Part shown: piece after piece, positions 25,367 to 33,984 of the stretch
Layout: each line of letters opens with the position of its first letter
Numbering within the stretch: position 1 is the stretch's first letter
NCBI GenBank assembly: GCA_015492295.1
Contig: WGFI01000033.1
Coordinates: 1 to 37,757 of the forward strand
Length of the DNA stretch: 37,757 bases
Origin: Caldifarciminota bacterium
GTDB taxonomy: Bacteria; Hydrothermota; Hydrothermia; LBFQ01
Direction of reading: 5' to 3'
The notes under the pieces: generated by a model
Told to the model about the DNA's origin: nothing
The model's input: only the letters and a program-made list of their open reading frames with translations
Databases searched by the model: none
Program-made: the position numbers and the translations under genes

Positions 25367-26784
25367 TTCCCCACCTTACTTTTAAGGAATTTTTCCGCCA
25401 AGTTCCAAATCTCATAGAGTGATAGATTTTTTCTATATTGTGGGAGGGTTTTCTCAAACTCCTGACACATCTTTTCCTCAATACCCAGCAATTTCGTCGC
25501 TTTATATCCGCATACGAATTCTGCTGCCAGGGTTTTGAGAAGGATGTTTGCTAACTTTAAAACTCTAAGGGTAGCCCCAAAGCTCATCGGAACCCAATCC
25601 TCCTGATCAATGCCCGTAGGTGCGGATTGGAAAGAGTAAGGTGTTGATAAGATTTTACTTTCAGCGAATAATGATGCCAAGGAAGTTTGAATCATCATAT
25701 ATCCTGAATCCCTTCCAGGATCATCCGAAAGTACGAAAGGCAAACCCGATTTCTCGCTTAGCATGAAGGATACCCTTCTATCAGTGAATCCTATGAGTGT
25801 GGTTATAGCATTAGCCAGCGTATCGGCTGCCAAGCTTATCGCTTGCCCATGAAAATTTCCAGTTGAATAGATTTTATCATTTACCATTATGGGATTATCG
25901 GATAAGCCTGCGTATAGCTCGTTAAATAAACCCTCCGAAAATTTTAAAGCCCTTAAAAAAGCGCCGACCACCTGAGGAAAACATCTAAGAGAATAAGGAT
26001 CCTGAACCCTATCACCCTCTTTATGATCTTTTATATTCTTCCAGATATTTTTTGAAACTTCAAAGGCAAACTTATCGTTCATCGGTGATACCGCATCCGG
26101 ATTCAAGGGGGATTTCCTTCCACCCACAACTTTCCAGCTTATCGTAAAGATCCTAATGGTCAAATCATAGAGTTTCCTCAGTTCGTAAAGGGCGAGTCCA
26201 AGATTTGATAAGGAAAAAGTATATCCATTTATCAAGGCCAAAGCTTCCCTCGGTTTCAATTTTAGGGGTTCAAGTCCGTACATTCTATGAGCCACTATTG
26301 AAGGCACCTTATTCCCATTCTTTAAATGCACCCAACCTTCGCCCAGTAAGGTCAATGCTATGTGAGAATATGGAGATAAGTCCCCACTCGCACCCACTGA
26401 ACCGAATTCGGGAACGATCGGCGTTATTTTTAGATTCAAAAAATCTATAAGCCTTTTTACGATCTGCGGTCTTATACCGACGGATCCTGAAAGTATATGT
26501 TTTATACGCATATACATCCCTCCCCGAACTAAGGGTACGGGTAAGGGTTTGCCCGTTGAAGATGCGTGAGTTCTTATTATATTTATCTGGAAGTCTTCAA
26601 GTGAATCGGAAGATAGCTTTTTCTCGGACAAAGGGCCCAAACCCGTATTGTATCCATAAACGATGAGATTCCCGGCCAAGGATTCAAATCTCCTGTTTCT
26701 CTCCTCTAAATCCTCAAATACTTTGTCATCAAATGTTATATCTTTACCGTAGGATATATCCCAAATTTCGGATATATGCGACAT
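25351..26784 (-). CDS. hutH: Histidine ammonia-lyase
   Basis: The MIO cofactor tripeptide A132-S133-G134 lies in 'GASGDLSPYSHIALTLLGEG'. Other family features are 'YGYNTGLG' (Tyr43), T-H73 at the selectivity position, 'QDPYSLRCFPQVVGA', 'GNFHG', and 'QEDWVPM'. The enzyme eliminates ammonia from histidine to give urocanate. The match includes a His where phenylalanine lyases have Phe, and hutU is nearby, so histidine is the best substrate call, although a tyrosine lyase is not fully excluded. The usual 'NQEDH' is 'DQEDW' here. TAGAAT ends 9 nt before the start and contains the ftsK stop codon. Confidence 0.85.
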   Translation of the reverse strand: MSHISEIWDISYGKDITFDDKVFEDLEERNRRFESLAGNLIVYGYNTGLGPLSEKKLSSDSLEDFQINIIRTHASSTGKPLPVPLVRGGMYMRIKHILSGSVGIRPQIVKRLIDFLNLKITPIVPEFGSVGASGDLSPYSHIALTLLGEGWVHLKNGNKVPSIVAHRMYGLEPLKLKPREALALINGYTFSLSNLGLALYELRKLYDLTIRIFTISWKVVGGRKSPLNPDAVSPMNDKFAFEVSKNIWKNIKDHKEGDRVQDPYSLRCFPQVVGAFLRALKFSEGLFNELYAGLSDNPIMVNDKIYSTGNFHGQAISLAADTLANAITTLIGFTDRRVSFMLSEKSGLPFVLSDDPGRDSGYMMIQTSLASLFAESKILSTPYSFQSAPTGIDQEDWVPMSFGATLRVLKLANILLKTLAAEFVCGYKATKLLGIEEKMCQEFEKTLPQYRKNLSLYEIWNLAEKFLKSKVGNWIEW

Positions 26785-26793
26785 AAGTAGTGT

Positions 26794-26799
26794 ATTCTA
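26794..26799 (-). promoter_or_regulatory. -10-like TAGAAT before hutH, containing the ftsK stop codon
   Basis: Read leftward, TAGAAT ends 9 nt before the hutH ATG (26784). Its first three bases are the TAG that ends ftsK. No Shine-Dalgarno sequence is present. Either a leaderless internal promoter or simple juxtaposition could explain it. Confidence 0.4.
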
Positions 26800-28803
26800 A
26801 ACTTGAAAACCTCTTTCCCTGAGTTTCCTTTCAAGTTCATCAACCGACATCAACACCTTTCTCGGTTTTGGACCTTCGGGTGGAGATAGGAATCCCAACT
26901 TTTCCAGCTGATCAACGATCTTTGCCGCCCTGGGAAAACCAACACCCAATTTCCTTTGTATCAAACTCGCAGACCCATATCCGATTTCCTGACACACCCT
27001 TGCAGCATCAAGGATTTTCTTATCTATTTTGTTAATACCGTTCTCTTCCACCTCCTCCTCTTCAACAAACCTGTAAGGATAATAATTTTCAACGGTATCA
27101 ATGAGTTTGTTTTTAAATTCTTCTTCGGATATTCCCAACATTTTCTTTGCAAGGGAACATAATCTATCTATCCTTTCATTGTATGCGGGTTCATCATCTC
27201 TAAATATTGCTGTGAATGTTCCCTCTTCGTATGCGGTTTGTAAAAATCCTTTTAGTTTAATCTCATCCGTATTCCAAAGTTTGGATAATTTAGAAGCGGC
27301 ATGCTCTATTAAGACTTTCGTTGCGGATTTGTGAGATGTATAAAAACCGTGCACCCTTACGGGTTCAGGTTTGTCGCTCATAAGTATAAGCATATCACCC
27401 TTTCCAAGTAATCTTTCCGCACCCTCCGTATCAAGTATGGTTCTTGAATCAAACCTTGAAGCGACTTTTAATGCTATTCTCGTAGGAAAGTTGGCCTTTA
27501 TCACACCCGTTATAACATCCACGGAAGGCCTCTGGGTTGCGACTATCATATGAATGCCGACGGCTCTCGCAAGTTGGGTTATGCGCTGTATATAATCGGA
27601 TGTATCTTTCTGGGAAAGCATCATGAGATCTGCCAGTTCATCAATGAAGATGACCAGATGGGGCATTTTATCCATATCAAACTTTTCAACTTTCTCGTTA
27701 AACGAAGTTATATCCCTCGCTCCTATCGCCGACATCATGGCGTATCTCTCATCCATTATCTTCACGGCCGTTTTCAAAGAATATACGGCATCTTTTACCG
27801 TCTTTGCAACCGGTAAAATCAGGTGTGGAAGCCCCTCAAACACCGAGAGTTCAACCCTCTTGGGATCAATGAGTATAAGGTTTAAATTCTCGGGTGAATT
27901 TTTCTTTATCAAAGCGAGTATCATAGTGGTTAATAAAACACTCTTCCCGGAACCCGTTGCGCCACCTATCAATATATGAGGTGCAGAGGATATATTTATA
28001 TGAAAGGGTTTTCCAAGAGTATCCACACCTATGGGTATGTTCAAATTCCCACCCTTGTATATCTCATCTTCAAAATCTTCAAGATTATAAAATCTCCTTT
28101 CATTGTTAGGGATTTCAAAACCTATATTTCCGTTAGGAAGAGGGGCGACTATTCTGACAGGTTTTTTCAGTCTGACAAAGAGATCATCCTCCAGCTTACT
28201 TATGGATTGTACCCTAACACCCGGTGCAGGGACGAATTCATAAACGGTTAATACAGGCCCTACGGACTTATTCACGATATTACCCTTTATACCAAATTCC
28301 TTTAATTTTTCAAGGAGGGTTTCCACATCTTCACCCGTTTCGGGGACTTCTTCATAATCAACCTTATCGGGTTGGGATTCTTCAACCTCCTTACTCTCAG
28401 AGATAGGCTTATCTTCATACTCCTCCCTTTCCACCCTTCTAAATTTTGATAGGAAGAAGATCACCAAAGGTGCAGAAGATAAGAAAATTGCTATTATACC
28501 AAGTAATAAACTCCTTTCCGTCAATATCTGATATATACCAAATATGAACAATGTTGCGGAAATCGTTATCAGATAATTGACGGTATAGAAACTATCCAAA
28601 AGTATCCATATAGGAGGTATAATTAAGGATGGACCCCAGAAATCCCTAATTTCATTGACTAAGGGATTTTTTAAGAATGTGTATATCGCCATAAGCATTA
28701 ACGATATAAATGGAGAAATTATACGCACAAATCTATCCGTCCTACTGAAATAATAAAGAACCGAAATTCCAATAATTATTATAAGCCCTACAAAACTTAC
28801 CAA
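26797..28803 (-). CDS. ftsK: DNA translocase FtsK/SpoIIIE
   Basis: The 668-residue protein has an N-terminal membrane domain (four hydrophobic segments in the first 130 residues), a short acidic linker, then the motor. The motor begins with the alpha domain 'LLEKLKEFGIKGNIVNKSVGPVLTVYEF' and continues with Walker A GGATGSGKS, Walker B 'LVIFIDELADLMM', and 'GIHMIVATQRPSVDVITG'. It ends with the DNA-reading gamma winged helix ('ILDAARVCQEIGYGSASLIQRKLGVGFPRAAKIVDQLE'). FtsK pumps DNA across the closing septum to finish chromosome segregation. The start is TTG 28803, only 8 nt after a TAAAAT, so the message looks leaderless with a non-ATG start. Confidence 0.95.
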   Translation of the reverse strand: MVSFVGLIIIIGISVLYYFSRTDRFVRIISPFISLMLMAIYTFLKNPLVNEIRDFWGPSLIIPPIWILLDSFYTVNYLITISATLFIFGIYQILTERSLLLGIIAIFLSSAPLVIFFLSKFRRVEREEYEDKPISESKEVEESQPDKVDYEEVPETGEDVETLLEKLKEFGIKGNIVNKSVGPVLTVYEFVPAPGVRVQSISKLEDDLFVRLKKPVRIVAPLPNGNIGFEIPNNERRFYNLEDFEDEIYKGGNLNIPIGVDTLGKPFHINISSAPHILIGGATGSGKSVLLTTMILALIKKNSPENLNLILIDPKRVELSVFEGLPHLILPVAKTVKDAVYSLKTAVKIMDERYAMMSAIGARDITSFNEKVEKFDMDKMPHLVIFIDELADLMMLSQKDTSDYIQRITQLARAVGIHMIVATQRPSVDVITGVIKANFPTRIALKVASRFDSRTILDTEGAERLLGKGDMLILMSDKPEPVRVHGFYTSHKSATKVLIEHAASKLSKLWNTDEIKLKGFLQTAYEEGTFTAIFRDDEPAYNERIDRLCSLAKKMLGISEEEFKNKLIDTVENYYPYRFVEEEEVEENGINKIDKKILDAARVCQEIGYGSASLIQRKLGVGFPRAAKIVDQLEKLGFLSPPEGPKPRKVLMSVDELERKLRERGFQV

Positions 28804-28811
28804 GAGAAGGT

Positions 28812-28817
28812 ATTTTA
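28812..28817 (-). promoter_or_regulatory. -10-like TAAAAT, leaderless TTG start of ftsK
   Basis: Read leftward, TAAAAT ends 8 nt before TTG 28803. The spacing equals that of hutU and gdhA, which supports TTG as the real start. No -35 is evident. Confidence 0.5.
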
Positions 28818-28871
28818 ATGCGGAAAATTCACCCTATAACAAAGCCATTCCATTTATGTAATATTCCCCCT

Positions 28872-28877
28872 TAAAAT
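28872..28877 (+). promoter_or_regulatory. -10-like TAAAAT before broken barrel gene
   Basis: TAAAAT ends 8 nt before the ATG at 28886, in a 19-nt context nearly identical to the gdhA start region. An intact promoter before a broken gene suggests the damage is recent or is a sequencing error. Confidence 0.5.
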
Positions 28878-28885
28878 ATACGCCT

Positions 28886-29445
28886 ATGGTTGGAATGCTT
28901 ATAGCATGGCTTCCAGCCACACCTTTTGATAAAGTTGGTTTGGAAGAAGGTTGGCATATAGACCTATCGCTGACAGCAGGTACAAATATCTCATATCGCG
29001 AAGATATTGTGGCCCGTGATGTGTAAGGAGGAATTGATATATATAAGAAATTCTCTCGCTATCTCGCAGGGGGTTTAATGTATTAACCGCATTCCCTAAA
29101 CTATACGCAAAATTTTCCGTTGGAGATAATGTGAAATTCGGAGGGAAGATCGGATTAGGAGGAGGATTCGGATATATATTAGGATATAAATTAGCAGGAA
29201 TAGATATAGCCAGTGGGCTCGCTGTTGGATTCGGTTCTCCGGAAGTTGTAAGCTTCGGATTGAACTATGATTGGGTTCCATGCCTTTATCCCTTTATGGG
29301 TACTTGCTTTCATTATATTTATACCTGGGGAGCCTTGCATCTAAACAGATTCCTCTCCACATATGTTGGATTCGCAGGCTGGTATCCGAGTACCATAGAA
29401 GGCACATACTCTATCCACTTAGGAGCTGCTTTTAACATTAAATAA
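28886..29445 (+). pseudogene. Outer-membrane beta-barrel-like gene broken by a stop and a frameshift
   Basis: From ATG 28886 the frame reads MVGMLIAWLPATPFDKVGL and continues in a barrel-like style (HIDLSLTAGTNISY) to a TAA at about 29024-29029. The sequence beyond the stop is still protein-like in the same frame (GGIDIYKKFSRYLAGG). Near a GGGGG run at about 29069-29073 coding sense moves to the frame of 29131, where it is open from 29047. It runs as 'FNVLTAFPKLYAKFSVGD' and a Gly/Tyr-rich stretch to 'TYSIHLGAAFNIK' and TAA at 29443-29445. Short amphipathic strands and a final strand with an aromatic near the C-terminus fit an outer-membrane barrel. It resembles the gene at 29636-30486. Confidence 0.65.
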
Positions 29446-29635
29446 CCTTTACATACCCAGAAGCATCTTCACTATGCTTATGAAGTTAGTGTTATCAGAG
29501 AAAAAGGAAAGACCTACTTTTAAGGTATGTCATTTTTCTCGTCGTTATCCCTCAGGTCTCAAAGATTTGCGACATCTTCCCCAAGTTTATCCTTCTTTAG
29601 AGAGATTAAGAAAAGACGATAGAGGAGAAATACTT

Positions 29636-30486
29636 TCATCTCAAAGTAAATCCTACACCTAAGTTTATGCGCTTCACACCTATCCCATCTATAAGCTTTA
29701 TTACCAGTATCGTCGCAGATACGAAATAATTACGATAACGATACTGCAAACTGATCGCAGAATAACTGTTAAAATCAGGCAGACATCCGAACCATCCGCA
29801 TGAGGACTCATACGAATAAACTCCACCAAGCAAACTTGCAGATATAATCTCAGGATAACCGAACCCTATTAAAAGTTTTGCATAAAAATGAGGTATACCA
29901 TAGTTGAAATGAGAATCAAAATATCCCCCATTCAAATCTACACCCAACCTTACGGTTTTAGAGCGGGAAACTATCTTCAAACCTATACTGGGATATTCCC
30001 CCTTGTACATTTCCGTGTCATACGTAGAATCTATGCAACCGTTTTCGCATTCTTTTTTGCAATTACTATAACATGTCCTGCATACTTCATTATACATATA
30101 CATCTGATAACCCAGGTTGATATACAGTTCAACATCAAGGGCGGGCTCAATATAGAATATCCTTTCCATCAAAGTGCTAAGATTGTATCCCAATCTTATA
30201 TCGGCCTTCAAACCTCTTTTGAGGTATGTCCTCCGCTTGGAAACGGTGTAATAGTTGTAAGTGGTATCATAATCCCACCAGCAGGTCGTATCGTTGAGAC
30301 CCCATCCATCACCGTCTCCACTGCTGCATCTACTTTTACTACTTCTCGTTCATCAAAAATCTCACCGCTTCTATCCTCCTCAACGAACCCAGATATTCCA
30401 ATAGCCAAATTCAATCCTTCCTTTACAAATGCGCCTTCATATATAGGCGTTGGAGGGGTTATATAATTAACGAATAACATCATCAT
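29636..30486 (-). pseudogene. Second outer-membrane beta-barrel-like gene, frameshifted
   Basis: The 5' part (from ATG 30486) reads 'YITPPTPIYEGAFVKEGLNLAIGISGF' and becomes implausible after about 30345. From there the frame used by the 3' part is open and protein-like: 'GWGLNDTTCWWDYDTTYNYY', then 'LKRGLKADIRLGYNL', and on to 'RINLGVGFTLR' at the stop. A single frameshift at about 30300-30345 therefore joins two pieces of one gene. The middle contains a Cys-rich loop (VCRTCYSNCKKECENGC). Alternating hydrophobic strands and the ending fit a barrel protein. The pattern 'TP....(E)EG....L....G' near the N-terminus is shared with the convergent neighbour, so I see them as paralogues. Confidence 0.65.
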
Positions 30487-30650
30487 ATCTGGAAATTATA
30501 AAGCCGAGCAATGGGTTTGGAAGATTTTAGCATTGAAAATGAGGGCGAAAAGGATAATCCGCATCGATACGAAGAAGTAAAGGGAGCTTATTTGTGAAGA
30601 GAAATGGGTGGAGAAAACGTTATCATCTTATAGGTTAAACTTTTCACCTT

Positions 30651-30656
30651 TAAAAT
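30651..30656 (+). promoter_or_regulatory. -10-like TAAAAT, leaderless start of nuoA
   Basis: TAAAAT ends 10 nt before the nuoA ATG (30667). The preceding bases (GGTTAAAC..TTCACC) resemble those before the gene at 17279 (GTTTAACG.TTCACC), so a shared upstream element is possible. Confidence 0.45.
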
Positions 30657-30666
30657 ACTGACTTGT

Positions 30667-31020
30667 ATGGATGAGCTTTGGAAACTCGGTATAATGCTGC
30701 TGATCGCTGTAATCTTAGGTTATGCGGGGGTCGTTTTGTCCATAATTCTCGGCCCAAAGAGGCCGAACAAGGAGAAGCTGGAACCTTATGAATCGGGAGT
30801 CAGACCTGGCAAGTGGCCAAGAGGAAGGTTAGCGGTTAAGTACTTTTTGGTGGCTGTAATATTTTTGATATTTGATGTTGAGGCCATATTACTCTTTCCT
30901 TGGGCTTTACATGTCAATGATCTGAGAATCATAGCGGCATTTGAAGGTGGGTTCTTTATTCTGGTTTTGCTCGTGGGTTATGTTTATGCATGGGCAAAAG
31001 GTGCGATAAAGTGGTTGTGA
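30667..31020 (+). CDS. nuoA: NADH-quinone oxidoreductase subunit A (orphan)
   Basis: The 117-residue protein has three membrane helices and the signature '[11 protein letters not shown]' followed by '[27 protein letters not shown]'. These match NuoA/NDH-1 subunit 3, a small membrane subunit of complex I near the quinone cavity. Normally it leads a nuoA-N operon. Here it is followed by dnaJ after a single base, and no other nuo gene occurs in the window. The set is therefore split, or this copy serves a partial complex. Confidence 0.92.
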   Translation: MDELWKLGIMLLIAVILGYAGVVLSIILGPKRPNKEKLEPYESGVRPGKWPRGRLAVKYFLVAVIFLIFDVEAILLFPWALHVNDLRIIAAFEGGFFILVLLVGYVYAWAKGAIKWL

Positions 31021-31021
31021 T

Positions 31022-32113
31022 ATGAGAGCCAATAAAAAGGATTATTATGAGATTCTGGGTGTTCCGAGAAATGCGACCAAGGAGCAAATAGACGCGGCGT
31101 TTGCGAAACTCGCTATGAAATGGCACCCTGACAGGGTTCCACCTGAGATGAAGGAAGAGGCGGAAAGAAAATTCAAAGAAATAAGTGAGGCTTACGCGGT
31201 GCTTTCCGATCCTAAGAAGAGGGAGATGTACGATAGGGGTTGGGATCCGGAAACGGGTGCTCCCGACTTCGGTGTGGATTTCTCCGGTATGAACATTGAT
31301 GAAATAATTGAAAGCATATTCGGAAGAGGCTTTGGTATAGATGATATATTTGAGAGATTTTTTGGTAGGGAAAGGAGGGTTTATGAGGTTGAGGATTTGG
31401 ATGTTCATATAACGCTTGAATTATCTTTGGAAGAGATAATAAAGGGGACGGAAAGGTATATAACTTACCGAAGGAAGAGAATATGCGATGTGTGTGGAGG
31501 TGAAGGGATAGTTGATACTCATACCTGCCCCGTATGTAGAGGAACCGGAAGGATCCGAAAGGCGAGTAGGACATTCATAGGAACATTTTATGTTGATACC
31601 GTATGCAACAACTGTGGAGGCAGGGGTATCAGCGGACGCACCTGTGGGAAATGTGGAGGCGAGGGTAGGGTTTGGGAGGAAATTAGGAGAAAGGTAAGCA
31701 TACCCGCCGGTGTATTGGACGGTCAGAAAGTCGTATATAAAGGGTGGGGACATGAGGGGAGAATGGGAAAGGGTAGGTTGGTTATACATATAAAGGAGAA
31801 ACCGAACAACAGATATGTGAGAAAGGGAAGGGATCTCATATACAGATTGGAAATTCCACCACCATTGGCCGTCCTGGGTGGTAATATAGAGTTCTTACAT
31901 ATAACGGGGGAGAGAATCAGGATCAAAGTCCCCCCTGGGATACAGACGGGAGAGATATTCGCAAGGATAAAAGGGAAAGGTATTCCAAACCCCTCGGGAG
32001 GTTCAGGAGATTTGCTCATTGAAAGTCTCATAAAGATACCTACGGATATAAGTAAAGAGGAGAGGGAACTTTACAAAAAGCTCCTTGAAATTTATAAGAA
32101 AAAGCATAAGTGA
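31022..32113 (+). CDS. dnaJ: Chaperone DnaJ
   Basis: It has the full type I layout: a J domain with HPD (35-37), a short G/F-like linker, the cysteine-rich zinc domain with four motifs ([32 protein letters not shown]) and the C-terminal substrate domain ('[20 protein letters not shown]'-like segment). It stimulates DnaK and binds unfolded proteins. The G/F linker is unusually short and acidic. dnaK and grpE are not nearby. The stop overlaps the GTG start of the next gene (GTGA). Confidence 0.95.
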   Translation: MRANKKDYYEILGVPRNATKEQIDAAFAKLAMKWHPDRVPPEMKEEAERKFKEISEAYAVLSDPKKREMYDRGWDPETGAPDFGVDFSGMNIDEIIESIFGRGFGIDDIFERFFGRERRVYEVEDLDVHITLELSLEEIIKGTERYITYRRKRICDVCGGEGIVDTHTCPVCRGTGRIRKASRTFIGTFYVDTVCNNCGGRGISGRTCGKCGGEGRVWEEIRRKVSIPAGVLDGQKVVYKGWGHEGRMGKGRLVIHIKEKPNNRYVRKGRDLIYRLEIPPPLAVLGGNIEFLHITGERIRIKVPPGIQTGEIFARIKGKGIPNPSGGSGDLLIESLIKIPTDISKEERELYKKLLEIYKKKHK

Positions 32114-33006
32114 ATGTATCCGTTGTTATTCCGACATTCAACGCTGGAAAGTATATAAGGAGGTTATTAAAGGAACTGCGCTCCCAGACTATAAAGGCGG
32201 AGATCATAGTTATAGATTCTTCATCTACGGATGAAACGCTTGAAGTATCCTGCAAGCTCGCCGATAAGGTTCTGGTGATACCCGAAAAGGATTTTAACCA
32301 TGGTCTTACGAGGAACATAGGTTTGAAAATATCAAAAGGGGATATAGTTGTGTTTCTCTCTCAGGATGCTCTACCCGAGGATGATAGAACGCTTGAAAAA
32401 CTCGTAAAGCCCATTCTTCAAGGGAAGGTAGTCCTCTCCTATGCGAGGCATATTCCCCCAGAAGGTACAAGACCGACTGAGGTATTTTTCAGAAATTTCA
32501 GCTATCCACCTGAGAGCGAGCTTAGGGATAAAAGTATGCTCAAAAGGTACGGGTTAAAGGTTTTTTCAAACTCAAATGTATGCTGCGCCTATTTAAAAAA
32601 ACCTCTCCTTGAAATTGGAGGTTTCCCAAAGGTCATACTTTCGGAGGATCTTTATGTCGCCGCAAAGCTTATACTTAAAGGCTTTAAGGTTATGTACAAC
32701 GCCGATGCCAAGGTCATACATGCCCATGAGTACGATCTCTGGAAACTTTTTCAAAGGTATTTTTCCATAGGGGTATTCTACTCGGAGAACTCATGGTTGA
32801 GGAGATATGGGGGTCGTGGGGATACTCTGAGATTCATAGTGTCCCAGATGCTTTATCTGGCGGAAAACTCATCCTTCTGGCTACCTTATGCCTTGGTAGA
32901 GAACATAGTAAGGGTTATGGGCTTAATTCTGGGATACAATTACAGGTTTCTACCCAGAAAAATCCTTCCCATATTGAGCGGTTATAAGAACTATTTTCAG
33001 CCTTAG
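32110..33006 (+). CDS. Family 2 glycosyltransferase, rhamnosyltransferase-like
   Basis: The start is GTG at 32110, overlapping dnaJ by 4 nt. Motifs are '[16 protein letters not shown]', '[12 protein letters not shown]', '[28 protein letters not shown]' and '[11 protein letters not shown]'. The 'HG.TRN.G....GD..VFL.QDA.P' combination is typical of RfbF/RfbN-type rhamnosyltransferases that build O-antigen or cell-surface glycans. There is no membrane segment, so it is a cytosolic or peripheral enzyme. The sugar is a family-based guess. Coupling to dnaJ is surprising. Confidence 0.82.
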   Translation: MNVSVVIPTFNAGKYIRRLLKELRSQTIKAEIIVIDSSSTDETLEVSCKLADKVLVIPEKDFNHGLTRNIGLKISKGDIVVFLSQDALPEDDRTLEKLVKPILQGKVVLSYARHIPPEGTRPTEVFFRNFSYPPESELRDKSMLKRYGLKVFSNSNVCCAYLKKPLLEIGGFPKVILSEDLYVAAKLILKGFKVMYNADAKVIHAHEYDLWKLFQRYFSIGVFYSENSWLRRYGGRGDTLRFIVSQMLYLAENSSFWLPYALVENIVRVMGLILGYNYRFLPRKILPILSGYKNYFQP

Positions 33007-33010
33007 AATT

Positions 33011-33208
33011 ATGGCGATGTTTGGATTGGGAACGCAAGAGCTGATTATCATATTTTTGATAATACTGCTTCTCTTTGGCTCTTCCAAACTCCCAGAACTC
33101 GCCAAAGGTATAGGTAAGGCCATGAGAGAGTTTAAGAAGGCATCGGAAGGTAAGTATGACGAGGAAAATGAGGTAAAACAGGAGAACAAGGAGGAAAAAG
33201 GAAAGTAA
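33011..33208 (+). CDS. tatA: Twin-arginine translocase subunit TatA (copy 1)
   Basis: This is a 65-residue protein: short N-terminus with 'GTQELIIIFLIILLLFGSSKLPELAKGIGKAMREFKKA', one membrane helix, a hinge, then an amphipathic helix and an acidic/lysine tail. This is the TatA/E hallmark. TatA oligomers form the passage for folded proteins with twin-arginine leaders. ATG 33011 follows the glycosyltransferase stop by 4 nt. No tatC is in the window. The Tat-type leader at 25106-24855 is a possible client. Confidence 0.93.
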   Translation: MAMFGLGTQELIIIFLIILLLFGSSKLPELAKGIGKAMREFKKASEGKYDEENEVKQENKEEKGK

Positions 33209-33211
33209 GGT

Positions 33212-33364
33212 ATGTTTAACTTGGGTTTTCAGGAAATTTTAATAATACTTTTGATAGTTCTTATACTCTTCGGTCCATCAAAACTCTCGGATGTTGCCAG
33301 AGGGTTGGGAAGGGCTATGAGAGAGTTTAGAAAGGCGTTGGAAGGTGAGGATGAGGGAAGATGA
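33212..33364 (+). CDS. Twin-arginine translocase subunit TatA (copy 2, 50 residues)
   Basis: Three bases after copy 1 an ATG opens a 50-residue frame. It begins 'MFNLGFQEILIILLIVLILF', continues 'GPSKLSDVARGLGRAMREF' and ends with 'EGEDEGR'. The membrane helix, FGPSKL hinge and amphipathic helix follow copy 1 closely, with the C-terminal tail almost gone. It is a real TatA/E paralogue, not a shadow. Its TGA overlaps the next ATG (33361), so all three genes are probably translated together. Two tandem copies may form mixed or specialised translocases (TatA plus TatE- or TatB-like). Confidence 0.9.
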   Translation: MFNLGFQEILIILLIVLILFGPSKLSDVARGLGRAMREFRKALEGEDEGR

Positions 33365-33984
33365 GAAGCGTAGTATCCCCTTTGAAGTATCTCTTGGATC
33401 TACTAAGAGCCAAGTGCGCGAGAAAGGTGGTTTTTATGAGTGATAACGGTGAATTCCTTTCGGTTGCTATATACGAGGGTAGGGTCCTTTGGGTGGAGAA
33501 CATATATGGGGTCAATTTTGATAGGTTATATATACTCGCAAACTGGCCTTATGCGAAGGTTAGGGAAAGCGCGCTTTCGGAGGATGAGCTTAATTATTCC
33601 TTGAACACATTGTCTTATGATGATGTTCTCGTACTTGCGGAAAAAATAAGAACCGATATACCAAAAGACGATGAAGAGTTTCTGAATATTTTACCGAAAG
33701 ATTTTAGAGATCATTTGGAAAGGGCTTTGAGGGAAGGTTATAAGGCTTTTGAAGGGGAAACATCGCTTGGGAGCCTGTTAAATCTTATAGAGGGAAGCTT
33801 TATTTATGGTGGTGATAGGGTTGCATTTGTATATCTACCGTTTAATTCGCTGTTATTTATATCCAACGGTAGAAACCTCAAAGGTTTATCCTTTCCAGGA
33901 GGTGTTGAGGTTGATAAGAGATTCTTTACGGAAAATCCGGAGTGTGTTATTAAATCTAAGGTGATATCCGTTTCAAGCCTATAA
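33361..33984 (+). CDS. Unrecognised protein, possibly DUF4388-like
   Basis: This is a 207-residue protein with no signal peptide or membrane helix. The opening ('PLKYLLDLLRAKCARKVVFMSDNGEFLSVAIYEGRVLWVENI') has a helix then three strands with a 'G.....i..G.v.wv' pattern, which could be a DUF4388/PatA-N-like sensor domain. Its C-terminal half ends in strands 'FVYLPFNSLLFISNG'. Function is unknown. It starts by overlapping tatA copy 2 (ATGA) and ends 8 nt before reverse gyrase. Confidence 0.55.
   Translation: MRSVVSPLKYLLDLLRAKCARKVVFMSDNGEFLSVAIYEGRVLWVENIYGVNFDRLYILANWPYAKVRESALSEDELNYSLNTLSYDDVLVLAEKIRTDIPKDDEEFLNILPKDFRDHLERALREGYKAFEGETSLGSLLNLIEGSFIYGGDRVAFVYLPFNSLLFISNGRNLKGLSFPGGVEVDKRFFTENPECVIKSKVISVSSL

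Noticed and set aside
29474..29662. 62-residue plus-strand frame between the two barrel genes
   Set aside because: It has no ribosome-binding site or -10 box at the usual spacing and no family I know. It is basic and somewhat protein-like, so it might be a remnant, but support is too weak.
29888..30466. 192-residue plus-strand frame opposite the second barrel gene
   Set aside because: It is antisense to a protein with clear barrel strands, and it has no recognisable motifs or start signal.
33004..33011. TAGAAT just before tatA as another stop-embedded -10 box
   Set aside because: Only one base separates the hexamer from the ATG, so transcription from it would start inside the gene. It is probably chance.
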